Notes: a model not told the origin generated them from the letters alone. Counted from the first letter of the stretch, positions 8,127-16,467 are shown. The stretch: DNA of 22,203 nt from DATCHW01 sp036508135 (GCA_036508135.1 DATCHW010000181.1:1-22203), one strand, 5' to 3'. Translations and numbers: made by a program.

Positions 8127-9926
8127 TTATGAAATATTTGATAAATGTTTATAACTCAATTCTAAACATAAAAATGTCCACAATTTAGTCGAATAATCAA
8201 TATTTTGATTTACATGTAAATTAAAACACTTTTCAATAACCTTAATATCAATGAAATCCTTTTGAACTGAATCATAAATCGAATGGGATAAAAGATCTTT
8301 CAATTCATTAGAAATCCATTTATTAATAGGTAAATCAAATCCGACTTTTTTCCTGTATAATATATCCGGATCAAGATATTTTGATGCCAGTTTTTTAATT
8401 AAATATTTGGGAACTCCCCCTTTCATAAATAAATCATTGCTGATCCCTGAAGAATAATCAACTAATTGATGAGCTAAAAATGGAACACGTAACTCAATTG
8501 ATGTACCCATTGTTGACCTGTCAGAACGGATTAATAAATCATTTGGCAGTCTGTCCTTAATATCCAAATCCATGGCCTGTTTTATATCGAATGCTTTTAT
8601 CGGGATATTATTATTAAAATCTGGCAATAATTGGTTTAATATTTGAGGTTCGAAAATCATTGCCGTACCATAAAAAGCCGGAGAATTAAATGAATTAAAA
8701 AGAAAGTTGTATTTTTTTGAATTATTTTTAAATAATGCAATTAAATTATTTGAAAAGGGCATGTGCTTACCAATTGAATTATATATTTTTTGGGACCAGT
8801 TAAAGTATTTATACGAATTATAACCACCAAAAAGCTCATCACTTCCCTCCCCTGCAAGAAGAGCTCTGTAATTCAGACTATTAGCATATTGAGATAGTTT
8901 AAACAATAACAAAGCTGAAGGATCGGCAACTATATCATCCTGAATTGTGATCCATTCATTAACACTATCCAGAAAATCATTGGCATCAACTTTAATTTCG
9001 TTATAGTTTATATTATACTTGTCACAAACTCTTTTTGCATATTTTGATTCATCAAATTTGTCGTCGTAAAAAGAAACTGTAAAAGCGTTCAGATTACTGG
9101 TTTGTTTTGATGTAAGGGCAGCCACCAGAGAAGAGTCAACTCCACCGCTTAAAAACAGACCAACAGGCACATCTGCCACTAACCTGTTCCTTATTGAATC
9201 GACAAGTAATTGTTCTATAGTATCAATAACTTCCCCTTCATTAGTATAGAGCTCGCTGATACATTGTCTTTCCCACCATTTGTTTATCTTTAAAATTCCG
9301 GATGATTTTATGTCAAATTCAAGGTAAGAAGCAGCAGGAAGTTCAAAGATATCATCGAAAATAGTATAAGGAGCCTTAAAAGCCCGATTAAGATAGTAAT
9401 GCCATAACTCTTTATAGTTTAATACCTTTTCAGAAAAAATAGTCAAAGGTATAATTGTTGATGCGAAAGCAAAAACCTCCTCATTATTAATATAATACAC
9501 GGGTTTAATTCCAATTCTATCACGGCCTAGTGTCAATAACTGCTTTTTCTTGTTATAATATCCAAACCCAAACATTGAATTGGTCCTGGTTAAAAAATTA
9601 ATATAATCGTTGTTAAGACCTTTTAATAAGACTTCAGTATCTGATTTTCTTCTGTAAATTTCATGTGAATATTTAAGATCTTTATAATTATATATTTCTC
9701 CATTATAGGTAATAACTCCATTCTCATCATCCATGGGTTGCCTGGCATTACCTAAATCAATAATAGAAAGCATATTGTGGAAAAAGAACATATTCGGCAA
9801 AACCTCAAACACATTAAATTCATCGGGGCCTCTTTTATCCTGGCTTTCCTTTACTAGCCTTTCAAACTTTTTCAATAGTCCGATATTTATATCTTTCTTG
9901 AAATAGATACCTGCAATTCCACACAT
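8127..9926 (-). CDS. Asparagine synthase (glutamine-hydrolysing) family amidotransferase
   Basis: This 599-residue class II amidotransferase has a glutaminase half and a PP-loop ATPase half. Cys2 of MCGIAG is the nucleophile, and NGEIYN (75-80) and SDTEVLL (95-101) complete the glutamine pocket. The ATP site shows LSGGVDSS (259-266), a later GEGSDELFGGY and ELRVPFL. In polysaccharide loci such proteins (for example WbpS-like) are thought to convert a uronic acid carboxylate to an amide rather than make free asparagine. One oddity: the usual HxRLSIID, whose Arg binds the glutamine carboxylate, reads HNMLSIIDL, so that Arg is Met52. The enzyme may have altered glutamine use or rely on ammonia. 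Its neighbours are a GT4 gene upstream (48-bp gap) and the CapK-like ligase downstream. Confidence 0.9.
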   Translation of the reverse strand: MCGIAGIYFKKDINIGLLKKFERLVKESQDKRGPDEFNVFEVLPNMFFFHNMLSIIDLGNARQPMDDENGVITYNGEIYNYKDLKYSHEIYRRKSDTEVLLKGLNNDYINFLTRTNSMFGFGYYNKKKQLLTLGRDRIGIKPVYYINNEEVFAFASTIIPLTIFSEKVLNYKELWHYYLNRAFKAPYTIFDDIFELPAASYLEFDIKSSGILKINKWWERQCISELYTNEGEVIDTIEQLLVDSIRNRLVADVPVGLFLSGGVDSSLVAALTSKQTSNLNAFTVSFYDDKFDESKYAKRVCDKYNINYNEIKVDANDFLDSVNEWITIQDDIVADPSALLLFKLSQYANSLNYRALLAGEGSDELFGGYNSYKYFNWSQKIYNSIGKHMPFSNNLIALFKNNSKKYNFLFNSFNSPAFYGTAMIFEPQILNQLLPDFNNNIPIKAFDIKQAMDLDIKDRLPNDLLIRSDRSTMGTSIELRVPFLAHQLVDYSSGISNDLFMKGGVPKYLIKKLASKYLDPDILYRKKVGFDLPINKWISNELKDLLSHSIYDSVQKDFIDIKVIEKCFNLHVNQNIDYSTKLWTFLCLELSYKHLSNIS

Positions 9927-9974
9927 TACCTGATTTTTATATATTTCTCTAAAGTGTATTACCCATCCCCATAA

Positions 9975-11111
9975 TTAAACTTCAATTTTTCCAAAGATAT
10001 TAAAAATACGCTCCCTGACTTTTTCAACGGTATATTTCTCCAATGCAGTAGAATGATTTTCCTTAGCAATTTTCTTATACAATTCTTCATCTAAAGCAAG
10101 AATAGAAAGAAAATCAGCAAAGACCGATGGATTAAAACTTTCAGACAGATACCCGTTTATTTTTTGATGAACCACCTCCGGAATTCCACCTGTTACTCTT
10201 GAAATAATTGGCATGCCATAAAGCATTCCTTCAAGTATAACATTTGGTAATCCTTCCGTAAAACTTGGGAATATCATTACATGAGATTCAAGAAGAACTT
10301 TCCTTTTATTTTCGCCACTAACATGTCCCAGAAATTTGATATTTGGAATTTCATTTCCTTCAACATAAGCTTTTACAGCAGGTAAATCAAGACCATCTCC
10401 GGCAATAATCAAAGAAGACCTTCTTTGAGGAAACTTGTTTAAAAATTCTTTGAATGCATCAATAGCAATGTATATCCCTTTTTCTTTTTCAATCCGCGAC
10501 AGAAATAGAAAATTTATTTCTGTCTTATAAGTTAGATACTTATTCTTTAAGTCGAGATCCTTTATATAACTTGAATCTGCTACCATTGTTTCTATAAAAA
10601 ATTCTGTTTCAGGCGGTACCCCAAGACTGATCAGTTTCTGTTTAAAAATGTCTCCTAAAACCAAATATTTACCCGCTTTTGCATAGCTGATTCGAAAAAG
10701 GAAAGATTTGAATTTGCTCCTTTTGATCTTTTCTTCATATGGCTCAAACCACCCATGGAAAAAAACAACCGTTTTCCTGTTTAATATATGGGTAATTATA
10801 ATGAATATTAAATCTCTATAAAACGATTTCCCTTCATCAAGAGAGGGATTTACAACTACAACTTCGTAACGATCTTTTATTAATTTAAAAATAAACTTAC
10901 AGTAATTCGTTAATAATCTAATAGCAGTTGCAGAAGCCGATTGTGGCTTTTCTTTATTAATTGTAAAGTAAGTAATGTTACTAATAGCATTTAACCCTAA
11001 TGTTTTATAGTAATTAGCAACACCTCCTGGAATACTTAAATTAGGAATAAGAATTAATGTTTTAGGTATTTTCGTAATTGGAATGCCAAGAGATTGATCT
11101 GTGAAATTCAT
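9975..11111 (-). CDS. Glycosyltransferase family 4
   Basis: This 378-residue retaining GT-B glycosyltransferase is predicted to add a sugar to the lipid-linked repeat unit on the cytoplasmic face. The acceptor-side glycine motif is IPGGVANYY (27-35), the donor domain begins at FLFLSRIEKEKG (201-212), and the donor-phosphate/sugar motif FTEGLPNVILE holds the E-x7-E pair Glu286/Glu294, followed by GMPIISRVTGGIPEVV. Length and motifs are typical of GT4. The sugar and linkage cannot be read from sequence. Its ATG overlaps the stop of a small upstream ORF by 4 nt (ATGA), suggesting coupled translation. Confidence 0.92.
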   Translation of the reverse strand: MNFTDQSLGIPITKIPKTLILIPNLSIPGGVANYYKTLGLNAISNITYFTINKEKPQSASATAIRLLTNYCKFIFKLIKDRYEVVVVNPSLDEGKSFYRDLIFIIITHILNRKTVVFFHGWFEPYEEKIKRSKFKSFLFRISYAKAGKYLVLGDIFKQKLISLGVPPETEFFIETMVADSSYIKDLDLKNKYLTYKTEINFLFLSRIEKEKGIYIAIDAFKEFLNKFPQRRSSLIIAGDGLDLPAVKAYVEGNEIPNIKFLGHVSGENKRKVLLESHVMIFPSFTEGLPNVILEGMLYGMPIISRVTGGIPEVVHQKINGYLSESFNPSVFADFLSILALDEELYKKIAKENHSTALEKYTVEKVRERIFNIFGKIEV

Positions 11112-11233
11112 TTAATTGATTTATTAACGAATGAAGTATTTATTTGAATAATTGTAACTAATAGAATAAAGAGCGAAAGCGGTTTTAAAGAAAAAGTTCT
11201 TCCTTCTTTCATCATAATTTTCACTCTACACAT
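11108..11233 (-). CDS. Small hydrophobic ORF (41 aa) coupled to the GT4 gene
   Basis: The frame starts at the ATG at 11233 and ends in a TGA that overlaps the GT4 start codon as ATGA. It encodes 41 residues: a basic front (MCRVKIMMKEGR), then one hydrophobic stretch (about residues 17-30, LKPLSLFILLVTII) and a short polar tail. I recognise no family. It could be a genuine small membrane peptide, a translational leader for the glycosyltransferase, or the tail of a lost membrane protein left by recombination. The start-stop overlap is the main argument that it is translated. Confidence 0.3.
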   Translation of the reverse strand: MCRVKIMMKEGRTFSLKPLSLFILLVTIIQINTSFVNKSIK

Positions 11234-11370
11234 TATATATTTAAACAAATTTTGTTAATTTTTCCTTTCATGCGGGGTAAATATATATAGAAGTTTCCCG
11301 GTCACCTTCAAAATGATAAAAGCCATTAATACCATCCATAAATAGTATTATTAAACAAAGGCTGAAAATC

Positions 11371-11973
11371 TTATATTTTTAGACCCCACAAATTATATTC
11401 TTCTACTACGTCTTCAAACGAATACTTAGATGCTGTCGATTTTAAATGCGTTTTTAAGTCGATGGAAGAAAACCTACACTTAACAGGCTTACAAGGGTGA
11501 CCTACGCTAACTGAAAATGGAGGTAACCTTCTTATAACAACAGATCCTGCTCCAACTACAGCACCTTCTCCAATTATAACACCTTTAAGAATGAGTACTC
11601 GTGAACCAATCCAAACATCATCTTCAATAATAACTGGTTTATTAATTCCTCCCTCGTGTACATCTTTCATAAGTTTACCAACTTCTGTAATATTATGATC
11701 TCCACCTAAAATCATAACCTCTGGACCAAACATAACATTACTGCCGATTTTAACGGGAACAACAGTGTTAATAGTTGTTCTATTTCCAAAAAAAACATTT
11801 TCACCAATTTCAATGAATCGTGGATCTGTCAAAATAGAATCAGGACTACATCTGAAGTTTCTCCCAACTTTTACTAATGACCTTTTAATTAAAAATACCT
11901 TTAAAGGCCAACAAAAATTAGGCATGGTTCTTAGAATCCATTGTAGAGCCTTAGGAGTGATTGAATTAAACAT
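11371..11973 (-). CDS. Hexapeptide-repeat O-acetyltransferase (WcaF/WbbJ-like)
   Basis: This 200-residue left-handed beta-helix acyltransferase is likely to move an acetyl group from acetyl-CoA to a sugar hydroxyl of the polysaccharide. Hexapeptide rungs run through residues about 54-85 (FIEIGENVFFG, VKIGSNVMFG) and 114-147 (VIIEDDVWIGS, VIIGEGAVVGAGS). The likely catalytic His93 lies in the protruding loop LGGDHNI, and the C-terminal GHPCKPVK closes the coil. Length and architecture are normal, so it should be functional. It lies between two GT4 genes with 137 bp and 161 bp gaps, unlike the tight spacing elsewhere, which hints that it arrived as a separate module. Confidence 0.88.
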   Translation of the reverse strand: MFNSITPKALQWILRTMPNFCWPLKVFLIKRSLVKVGRNFRCSPDSILTDPRFIEIGENVFFGNRTTINTVVPVKIGSNVMFGPEVMILGGDHNITEVGKLMKDVHEGGINKPVIIEDDVWIGSRVLILKGVIIGEGAVVGAGSVVIRRLPPFSVSVGHPCKPVKCRFSSIDLKTHLKSTASKYSFEDVVEEYNLWGLKI

Positions 11974-12067
11974 TATTTATTTTAATATGTATGTTAGATG
12001 AGCTGTTGCAAAAATACTCTTTTTGTGAACAAAATAACCAAATATGAGAATAAAAAGACTGAATAAG

Positions 12068-12085
12068 ATAGAAGTCACCTTCTAT
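12068..12085 (-). terminator. Short hairpin after the GT4 gene
   Basis: ATAGAAG-TCAC-CTTCTAT forms a perfect 7-bp stem with a 4-nt loop, about 50 nt past the stop of the upstream GT4 gene on the minus strand. The stem is AT-rich and the following T tract is broken, so it is at best a weak terminator or attenuator. Confidence 0.2.
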
Positions 12086-12134
12086 TTAATCTTTCACATT
12101 AAAATCACATAACCTACTGAATATTAAAAACACA

Positions 12135-13367
12135 CTAATTATTGTTTTTTTTGATAAAAGATATAATGTCTTTTGTTCTCTGAATATATCCAAAACATTT
12201 TGTCGCAGTTTCCTTCCCCTTTTTAGCAACAATTAATGCCTTGTCGTAATTATCAAAAATAAAGGCTATTTTTTCTGCAATAGCTTTAGAATTATTTGGT
12301 TCTACAATAAAAAGATCCTCATTATCTTTAAAATATTGCTCTATATCACTCACCCGAGTTGCAATAATTGGTCTCCCTGTCATGCAGTATTCTCCTAACT
12401 TCCAAGGAAAACCATGATTGGCATAAGGGCTATTAGTGCGACAAACAAATAAAACATCAGCCATGTAGTTGTAACTTAGAAGCTCTTCTGAATTAACAAA
12501 TCCAACAAGTTGGATTTGTTCTTTTAGAGAGCATTTATTTATATATTCCGTAATCTTGTTCATTATTAGCTCATTATCGTTTTTGCCAGTCATTACAAAA
12601 AGCGTATCAGGATATTTTTTTACTATTTCATTAATTGCATCTATCAGATAATATACCCCATCTTTTTCTCCAAAAGAACCACTGTAAACCAATAATCGTT
12701 TGCCTTTAACTTTTTCCACCAGCTTACTTTTTATCAGATCAATAGCAGGAGTTTTAATAATTTTAAATGTATCATGAGAGACAAGAATAGGATTGACTAA
12801 AATTTTATTTTCAGGAAGATAATTTAGATAATGGGTTTTTAAAAAGGATGAAATAACTATGATCCCTGAAGAAAAGCGGGGTAAATATTTTTCAGATAGT
12901 TTTTGACCCTGATAGTTTAAAAAACCAGATATTCCATGATAATCTTCACTTAGTGATGCTTTTTCTACAAACCAAAAATATAAGGGAATTTTATAAAGAA
13001 CACATATAAAGATAATCGGACTATGTCTAAGAATATCAGGTATACCTCCTAATATTACTGCATCTATTTTTTTCTTCTTTTTTCGTCTGTAAATTAATAA
13101 AGCAGTATTTAGAACTCCAATGAGGACATCAAAGAACCGGGATGATTTTTTGCTATTTCCATGTTTTCTTACAAAACAATAAGGAATTCCGTCGTAATGC
13201 CCATATTTTTTTTTGTTTGATGATAGAATTTCACGTTTATTTCCATAGGGAACGATCAAAAATGCATTTTCTCCATTTTCCCGAAGACCTTTTATTGCCA
13301 AGCTTGCAAGAGCGCTAGCAGCACCACCAAATGGCAGATCGACTGAATTTATTAATAAAATATTCAT
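12135..13367 (-). CDS. Glycosyltransferase family 4 (GT-B)
   Basis: This is a 410-residue GT-B glycosyltransferase. The N-terminal domain opens with MNILLINSVDLPFGGAASAL, the donor domain with LLVYSGSFGEKDGVYYLIDA (225-244), and the donor motif reads FPWKLGEYCMTGRPIIA (320-336). Only the second glutamate of the usual E-x7-E pair is present (Glu326); the first position is His318, a variation seen in a number of GT4-like enzymes. It probably adds one sugar of the repeat unit. Its ATG overlaps the TGA of a truncated epimerase gene (ATGA, 4 nt), so the ribosome may reach it by re-initiation from that relic. Confidence 0.88.
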   Translation of the reverse strand: MNILLINSVDLPFGGAASALASLAIKGLRENGENAFLIVPYGNKREILSSNKKKYGHYDGIPYCFVRKHGNSKKSSRFFDVLIGVLNTALLIYRRKKKKKIDAVILGGIPDILRHSPIIFICVLYKIPLYFWFVEKASLSEDYHGISGFLNYQGQKLSEKYLPRFSSGIIVISSFLKTHYLNYLPENKILVNPILVSHDTFKIIKTPAIDLIKSKLVEKVKGKRLLVYSGSFGEKDGVYYLIDAINEIVKKYPDTLFVMTGKNDNELIMNKITEYINKCSLKEQIQLVGFVNSEELLSYNYMADVLFVCRTNSPYANHGFPWKLGEYCMTGRPIIATRVSDIEQYFKDNEDLFIVEPNNSKAIAEKIAFIFDNYDKALIVAKKGKETATKCFGYIQRTKDIISFIKKNNN

Positions 13368-13660
13368 CTGGAAACTGAATTATGCATTACATCAGCATCA
13401 TGATCTCCGGTAAAGATATAACCCGCACCACCCATATCTGTAGCAAGTTGATATACCTCATCAAATTGCCGATCTAAAATATTCTTACATAAAACTGGAT
13501 CTCTTAAATCTCCAATAATAAAATCATCCGCTCCTGTTTTCGAAAATTCAGGATATTTTAAATCAACACCCCGTACCCAAAAACCTTCTTTTTTTAGTTT
13601 TTTTACCAGGTGACTGCCGATGAAACCACCTGCACCACATACTAATGCTAATTTTTTCAT
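13364..13660 (-). pseudogene. Truncated NAD-dependent sugar epimerase (GDP-mannose 3,5-epimerase-like N-terminus)
   Basis: The 98 residues match the start of an extended short-chain dehydrogenase of about 320 residues. GAGGFIGSH at 9-17 is the NAD-binding loop, then comes DLKYPEF, and QLATDMGGAGYIF (71-83) is the signature of GDP-mannose 3,5-epimerase-like proteins. The homology stops at VMHNS (91-95), three codons before the TGA that overlaps the next gene. The catalytic SxxxYxxxK region and the substrate domain are absent, so no epimerase activity is expected. This looks like a recombination junction where a glycosyltransferase gene replaced the rest of the epimerase. The fragment is otherwise undamaged, which suggests a recent event or retention as a translated leader for the GT. 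Confidence 0.82.
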
Positions 13661-13680
13661 AATGAAACCTTTTTGATTAA

Positions 13681-14277
13681 TTACAAAGCATTTATTATAT
13701 TTCTAATTACTTTACAAGGATTTCCTGCCGCGATAACATTAGCTGGAATATTTCTAGTCACAACACTATTCGCTCCAATTATAGTATTATCTCCAATTGT
13801 CACTCCTTTAAGAACAACTGTATTTACACCTAACCATACATTATCTCCAATTATAACATCTTTTGGCTTTCCAGTGCGGGGATCATCAGTGTGCCAATCT
13901 GAATCTGTAATCAGGGTATTTGCACCACATCGAACATTATTACCAATTTTTATGTATTTAAAAGCGCCAATAACAGTTCCGCTGAATCCACAGTTTGCAC
14001 CTATTTCTATCACCGCTTCCGCAGTAATTGTTGAAAAAGAGCAAGGACGATCTATTCCTATCAGGTTGGAATTTACTCTGGAAAGTAATTTGCAATTTTT
14101 TCCAATTTTAATAACTGATCCGGGGTAGCGTTTAAAGTAGCACTTACCATCAAATCTTGTATTAACACCCAAATTGATACCCCACCATAATGCATTTAAC
14201 TTATTTTTTTCCCCTAGAAAAAAATGGATTCTTCTAATAAGTTCATCCGAGGAATGAGATAAATTTCTAAATTTCAT
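13681..14277 (-). CDS. Hexapeptide-repeat acyltransferase (O-acetyltransferase, WcaF/WbbJ-like)
   Basis: This 198-residue left-handed beta-helix acyltransferase is probably an O-acetyltransferase of the sugar repeat unit. Rungs are visible at VIKIGKNCKL (55-64), VIEIGANCGF (89-98), IKIGNNVRCGAN (109-120), VIIGDNVWLGVN (141-152) and VTIGDNTIIGANS (159-171). The likely catalytic His129 lies in the loop DSDWHT, and the tail AAGNPCKVIR is typical. It is distinct from the acetyltransferase at 11371-11973, so the window has two intact enzymes and one decayed one of this fold. It starts after a 358-bp gap from wzy that holds a GT relic and a palindrome. The truncated epimerase follows after 20 bp. 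Confidence 0.87.
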   Translation of the reverse strand: MKFRNLSHSSDELIRRIHFFLGEKNKLNALWWGINLGVNTRFDGKCYFKRYPGSVIKIGKNCKLLSRVNSNLIGIDRPCSFSTITAEAVIEIGANCGFSGTVIGAFKYIKIGNNVRCGANTLITDSDWHTDDPRTGKPKDVIIGDNVWLGVNTVVLKGVTIGDNTIIGANSVVTRNIPANVIAAGNPCKVIRNIINAL

Positions 14278-14330
14278 ATTCTTACTTGGTTAACATTACA
14301 AAATAATAATGTTTAAAATTTGCTAATAGA

Positions 14331-14348
14331 AATGCATAATTATGCATT
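14331..14348. promoter_or_regulatory. 18-bp perfect palindrome upstream of acetyltransferase gene
   Basis: AATGCATAATTATGCATT is a perfect 18-bp palindrome centred 62 nt before the acetyltransferase start codon. Position and symmetry would suit a dimeric regulator, but no second copy was noticed and no regulator gene is nearby. Confidence 0.3.
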
Positions 14349-14366
14349 GAACATGTCATCAAATAT

Positions 14367-14546
14367 TCAGGAGTTGGACTGTAAAATAAATTTGTAGGTA
14401 TCAATTACAGCAGATACAATTTTATGAGGATCATGTTGAATTAATGCAAGCTCACGTGCATTATTTCCTAATTTTTGCAATTCTTCTTTCTTAAAAGCTT
14501 TTCCTAGTTGATCCTTATCAATTTGTATTAGCCCCTTAAAAATCTT
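14367..14546 (-). pseudogene. C-terminal relic of a glycosyltransferase
   Basis: An open frame of 59 codons, bounded upstream by a TGA (14549-14547) and ending in TGA (14369-14367), has no start codon. Its text, with KKEELQKLGNNARELAL followed by DPHKIVSAVIDTYKFIL, matches the usual last two helices of GT-B (GT4-like) glycosyltransferases, where the AR-LALxxFD-x-I pattern is common. The Rossmann donor domain that should precede it is missing. It lies between wzy and an acetyltransferase, so a GT gene was probably lost here during exchange of repeat-unit genes. Confidence 0.7.
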
Positions 14547-14635
14547 TCAAAACCAATAATAATAAATTTAATTTATTGAATGTAATATATGAATGTGATA
14601 CAGACTTAATAACTAATATTTTCGTTAAGTTGAAT

Positions 14636-15889
14636 TCAGCTTCTGTTATTTAAATAGATGTTTGTTTGAGATTGAAATTCATTCCAGATTTCCTCATCAT
14701 TTTTATTCCGGATACTTTTTGTGTAACATATTCCAACACTTATCCATACTAAAATATATAATATCGAAAGGCTTGGCGTAGATACTACAAACATATTTAT
14801 TAATTGAAATAAAATAACAACACCACATGCCTTAGAAAACTGATTAGAAGATTTAAAAATACCATTAAAAGCAGCCGGTAATAAGACTAAAATGAATAAA
14901 ATGATGTGAATTACACCACCGGATAACATTAATTGTAAATATCCATTTTCAGCATTATTCCTATAAGTTTCAGCATTAAAAACAACTCTCGATTCTTGCT
15001 CATCCTCAGGTTCAACAGAATCCATCGGATGATAATATTTACCATTCAACCCCTTTCCAAAATATATGAAATCACTCATTTCTTTCAAAAAATCTGGATA
15101 TAGGGCACTCCTAGTATCTTCTAAAATTCGTTCATCCATTCTCCGCATTAAAGTTTTAGTAAATGAGGAAAAATTTAATGTAATAAATACTCCAATACCT
15201 AAAAGATAAGGTAATAATGTTAATAATAATGCTGGAGATTTGCTCTTTATATTAAAAATATAGGATACAATAATAAATTCTAGTAAAACACTAAAGCAAC
15301 TTCTTCTTGCCAAATAAATTGTCGAAAGTGTTGCAATGGAAACTATTAAAAAAGAAATATTTATTTTTCTGTTGTTTAAATAGGTTGCATTAAGTAACAG
15401 AAAACCACAACCTGGTACAAACGCGTTTATAATAGTTTCAGCAGAAATTCTATATAATAATAATGAAGGGAAGGCTAAAATTAAAAATATAAAAAATAAG
15501 CCCGAATAGAAAAAACATTTCAATAAAAAAAAAAGCGATGAAAACCGTTTATCAAAGAAAACAAAAAAAGGAATTAAAAAAGGCCAAAAAATAATATCCT
15601 CTCGTAAATATGTTGTTAGGTCAACTGAAGAAAATGACCAACCACGAATAACTATTATAATTTCATAAAGTATAAATAAATAAAATATATATTTAAAATA
15701 CTGACTCTCAATTTTAAAATCTATTAGAAGATTTAAAGAGGAGGATATAAAGATAATTAATAAGATTATCCATATAAATGCAAATGATGTTCCCCTATTC
15801 CATGAATTTAGTGTATATAATAATGCTACTGTTTGAAGAAGCGCAACAGATGTAATTAGAAGTACTAAAGCTTTACTTTTTTTCCCCAT
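14636..15889 (-). CDS. wzy: Wzy-type O-antigen/capsule polymerase (O-antigen ligase-like membrane protein)
   Basis: This 417-residue polytopic inner-membrane protein has about 10-12 hydrophobic segments. It has a large polar, presumably periplasmic, loop at about 243-315, followed by AENGYLQLMLSGG (313-325), the pattern seen after the main loop of Wzy polymerases and WaaL ligases. LARRSC (193-198) carries the arginines often found in a re-entrant loop. It is expected to join repeat units on undecaprenyl diphosphate at the periplasmic face. Sequence is poorly conserved in this family, so the call rests on topology, motif and position beside wzx. A ligase role cannot be excluded. The gene is strongly AT-rich, as is usual for serotype-specific genes. 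Confidence 0.82.
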   Translation of the reverse strand: MGKKSKALVLLITSVALLQTVALLYTLNSWNRGTSFAFIWIILLIIFISSSLNLLIDFKIESQYFKYIFYLFILYEIIIVIRGWSFSSVDLTTYLREDIIFWPFLIPFFVFFDKRFSSLFFLLKCFFYSGLFFIFLILAFPSLLLYRISAETIINAFVPGCGFLLLNATYLNNRKINISFLIVSIATLSTIYLARRSCFSVLLEFIIVSYIFNIKSKSPALLLTLLPYLLGIGVFITLNFSSFTKTLMRRMDERILEDTRSALYPDFLKEMSDFIYFGKGLNGKYYHPMDSVEPEDEQESRVVFNAETYRNNAENGYLQLMLSGGVIHIILFILVLLPAAFNGIFKSSNQFSKACGVVILFQLINMFVVSTPSLSILYILVWISVGICYTKSIRNKNDEEIWNEFQSQTNIYLNNRS

Positions 15890-15929
15890 TTATTAAATAT
15901 GTATTCTTTATCTCTATTATTCTACTTTA

Positions 15930-15953
15930 TTAAAATGAAATTTTTCATTTTAA
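15930..15953. promoter_or_regulatory. Hairpin in the wzy leader
   Basis: TTAAAATGAAA and TTTCATTTTAA form a perfect 11-bp stem with a 2-nt loop, ending 41 nt before the wzy start. It is AT-only apart from one G/C pair and no T tract follows, so its function is unclear. Confidence 0.25.
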
Positions 15954-16068
15954 AATGAGATAAATGATTGAAAATATTTTGTCTTATTTGCTTATCTGAA
16001 ATAAAATTATATCCATCTTAATAATTTGATTGTTAGAACAATATAAAGTATAAAAATTGAGGTTATTA

Positions 16069-16467
16069 TTATTCTTTAGTCCCATATAAATTTACAAACT
16101 CCTTCGGATTATGAAAAGTAAGATTATTACCTTTATGCCTAAAACAAGTTTTATCTCGCCATAAATATCTGCCAATAGTTTAATAACTTTATAATAAAAT
16201 CTATATTTAATTGAAATTCCATGAAGACATCCGACAATCCCATATGGTTGTACTCTTTATTTACAATAGCTCTGGAAGTGATTTTAGCACCCTCTCCTAG
16301 TTTGACACATCCAAGAATAATTTCATCTTACTGGTTAAATTAATACATGTACCAATGTAACAATATTTACCAATTTTTGTATATTATAAATACAAGTTGA
16401 AATTTTAATAAAAATAATCTCCAATTCAAAAATTCAAAAATGTTAAATTTTCACCAATATAAACGCT
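16069..16467 (-). pseudogene. Decayed hexapeptide O-acetyltransferase between wzx and wzy
   Basis: Three reading frames together spell a hexapeptide acetyltransferase in the right order. They give SVYIGEN near 16465-16447, KIGKYCYIG and IILGCVKLGEGAKITSRAI at about 16380-16265, PYGIVGCLHGISIKYRF at 16247-16197 (normally PYxIVGGxPAKxIKYRF), and a tail WRDKTCFRHKGNN ending at the TAA at 16071-16069. At least two frameshifts and several internal stops separate the parts, so no functional protein is made. The relic fills most of the 698-bp gap between the flippase and the polymerase. Faint similarity may continue upstream to about 16545. The rest of the gap (15954-16068) shows nothing recognisable. 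Confidence 0.75.

Noticed and set aside
13673..14128. 151-codon plus-strand ORF opposite the acetyltransferase
   Set aside because: It is the antisense shadow of the hexapeptide repeats; the minus strand has the clear family match.
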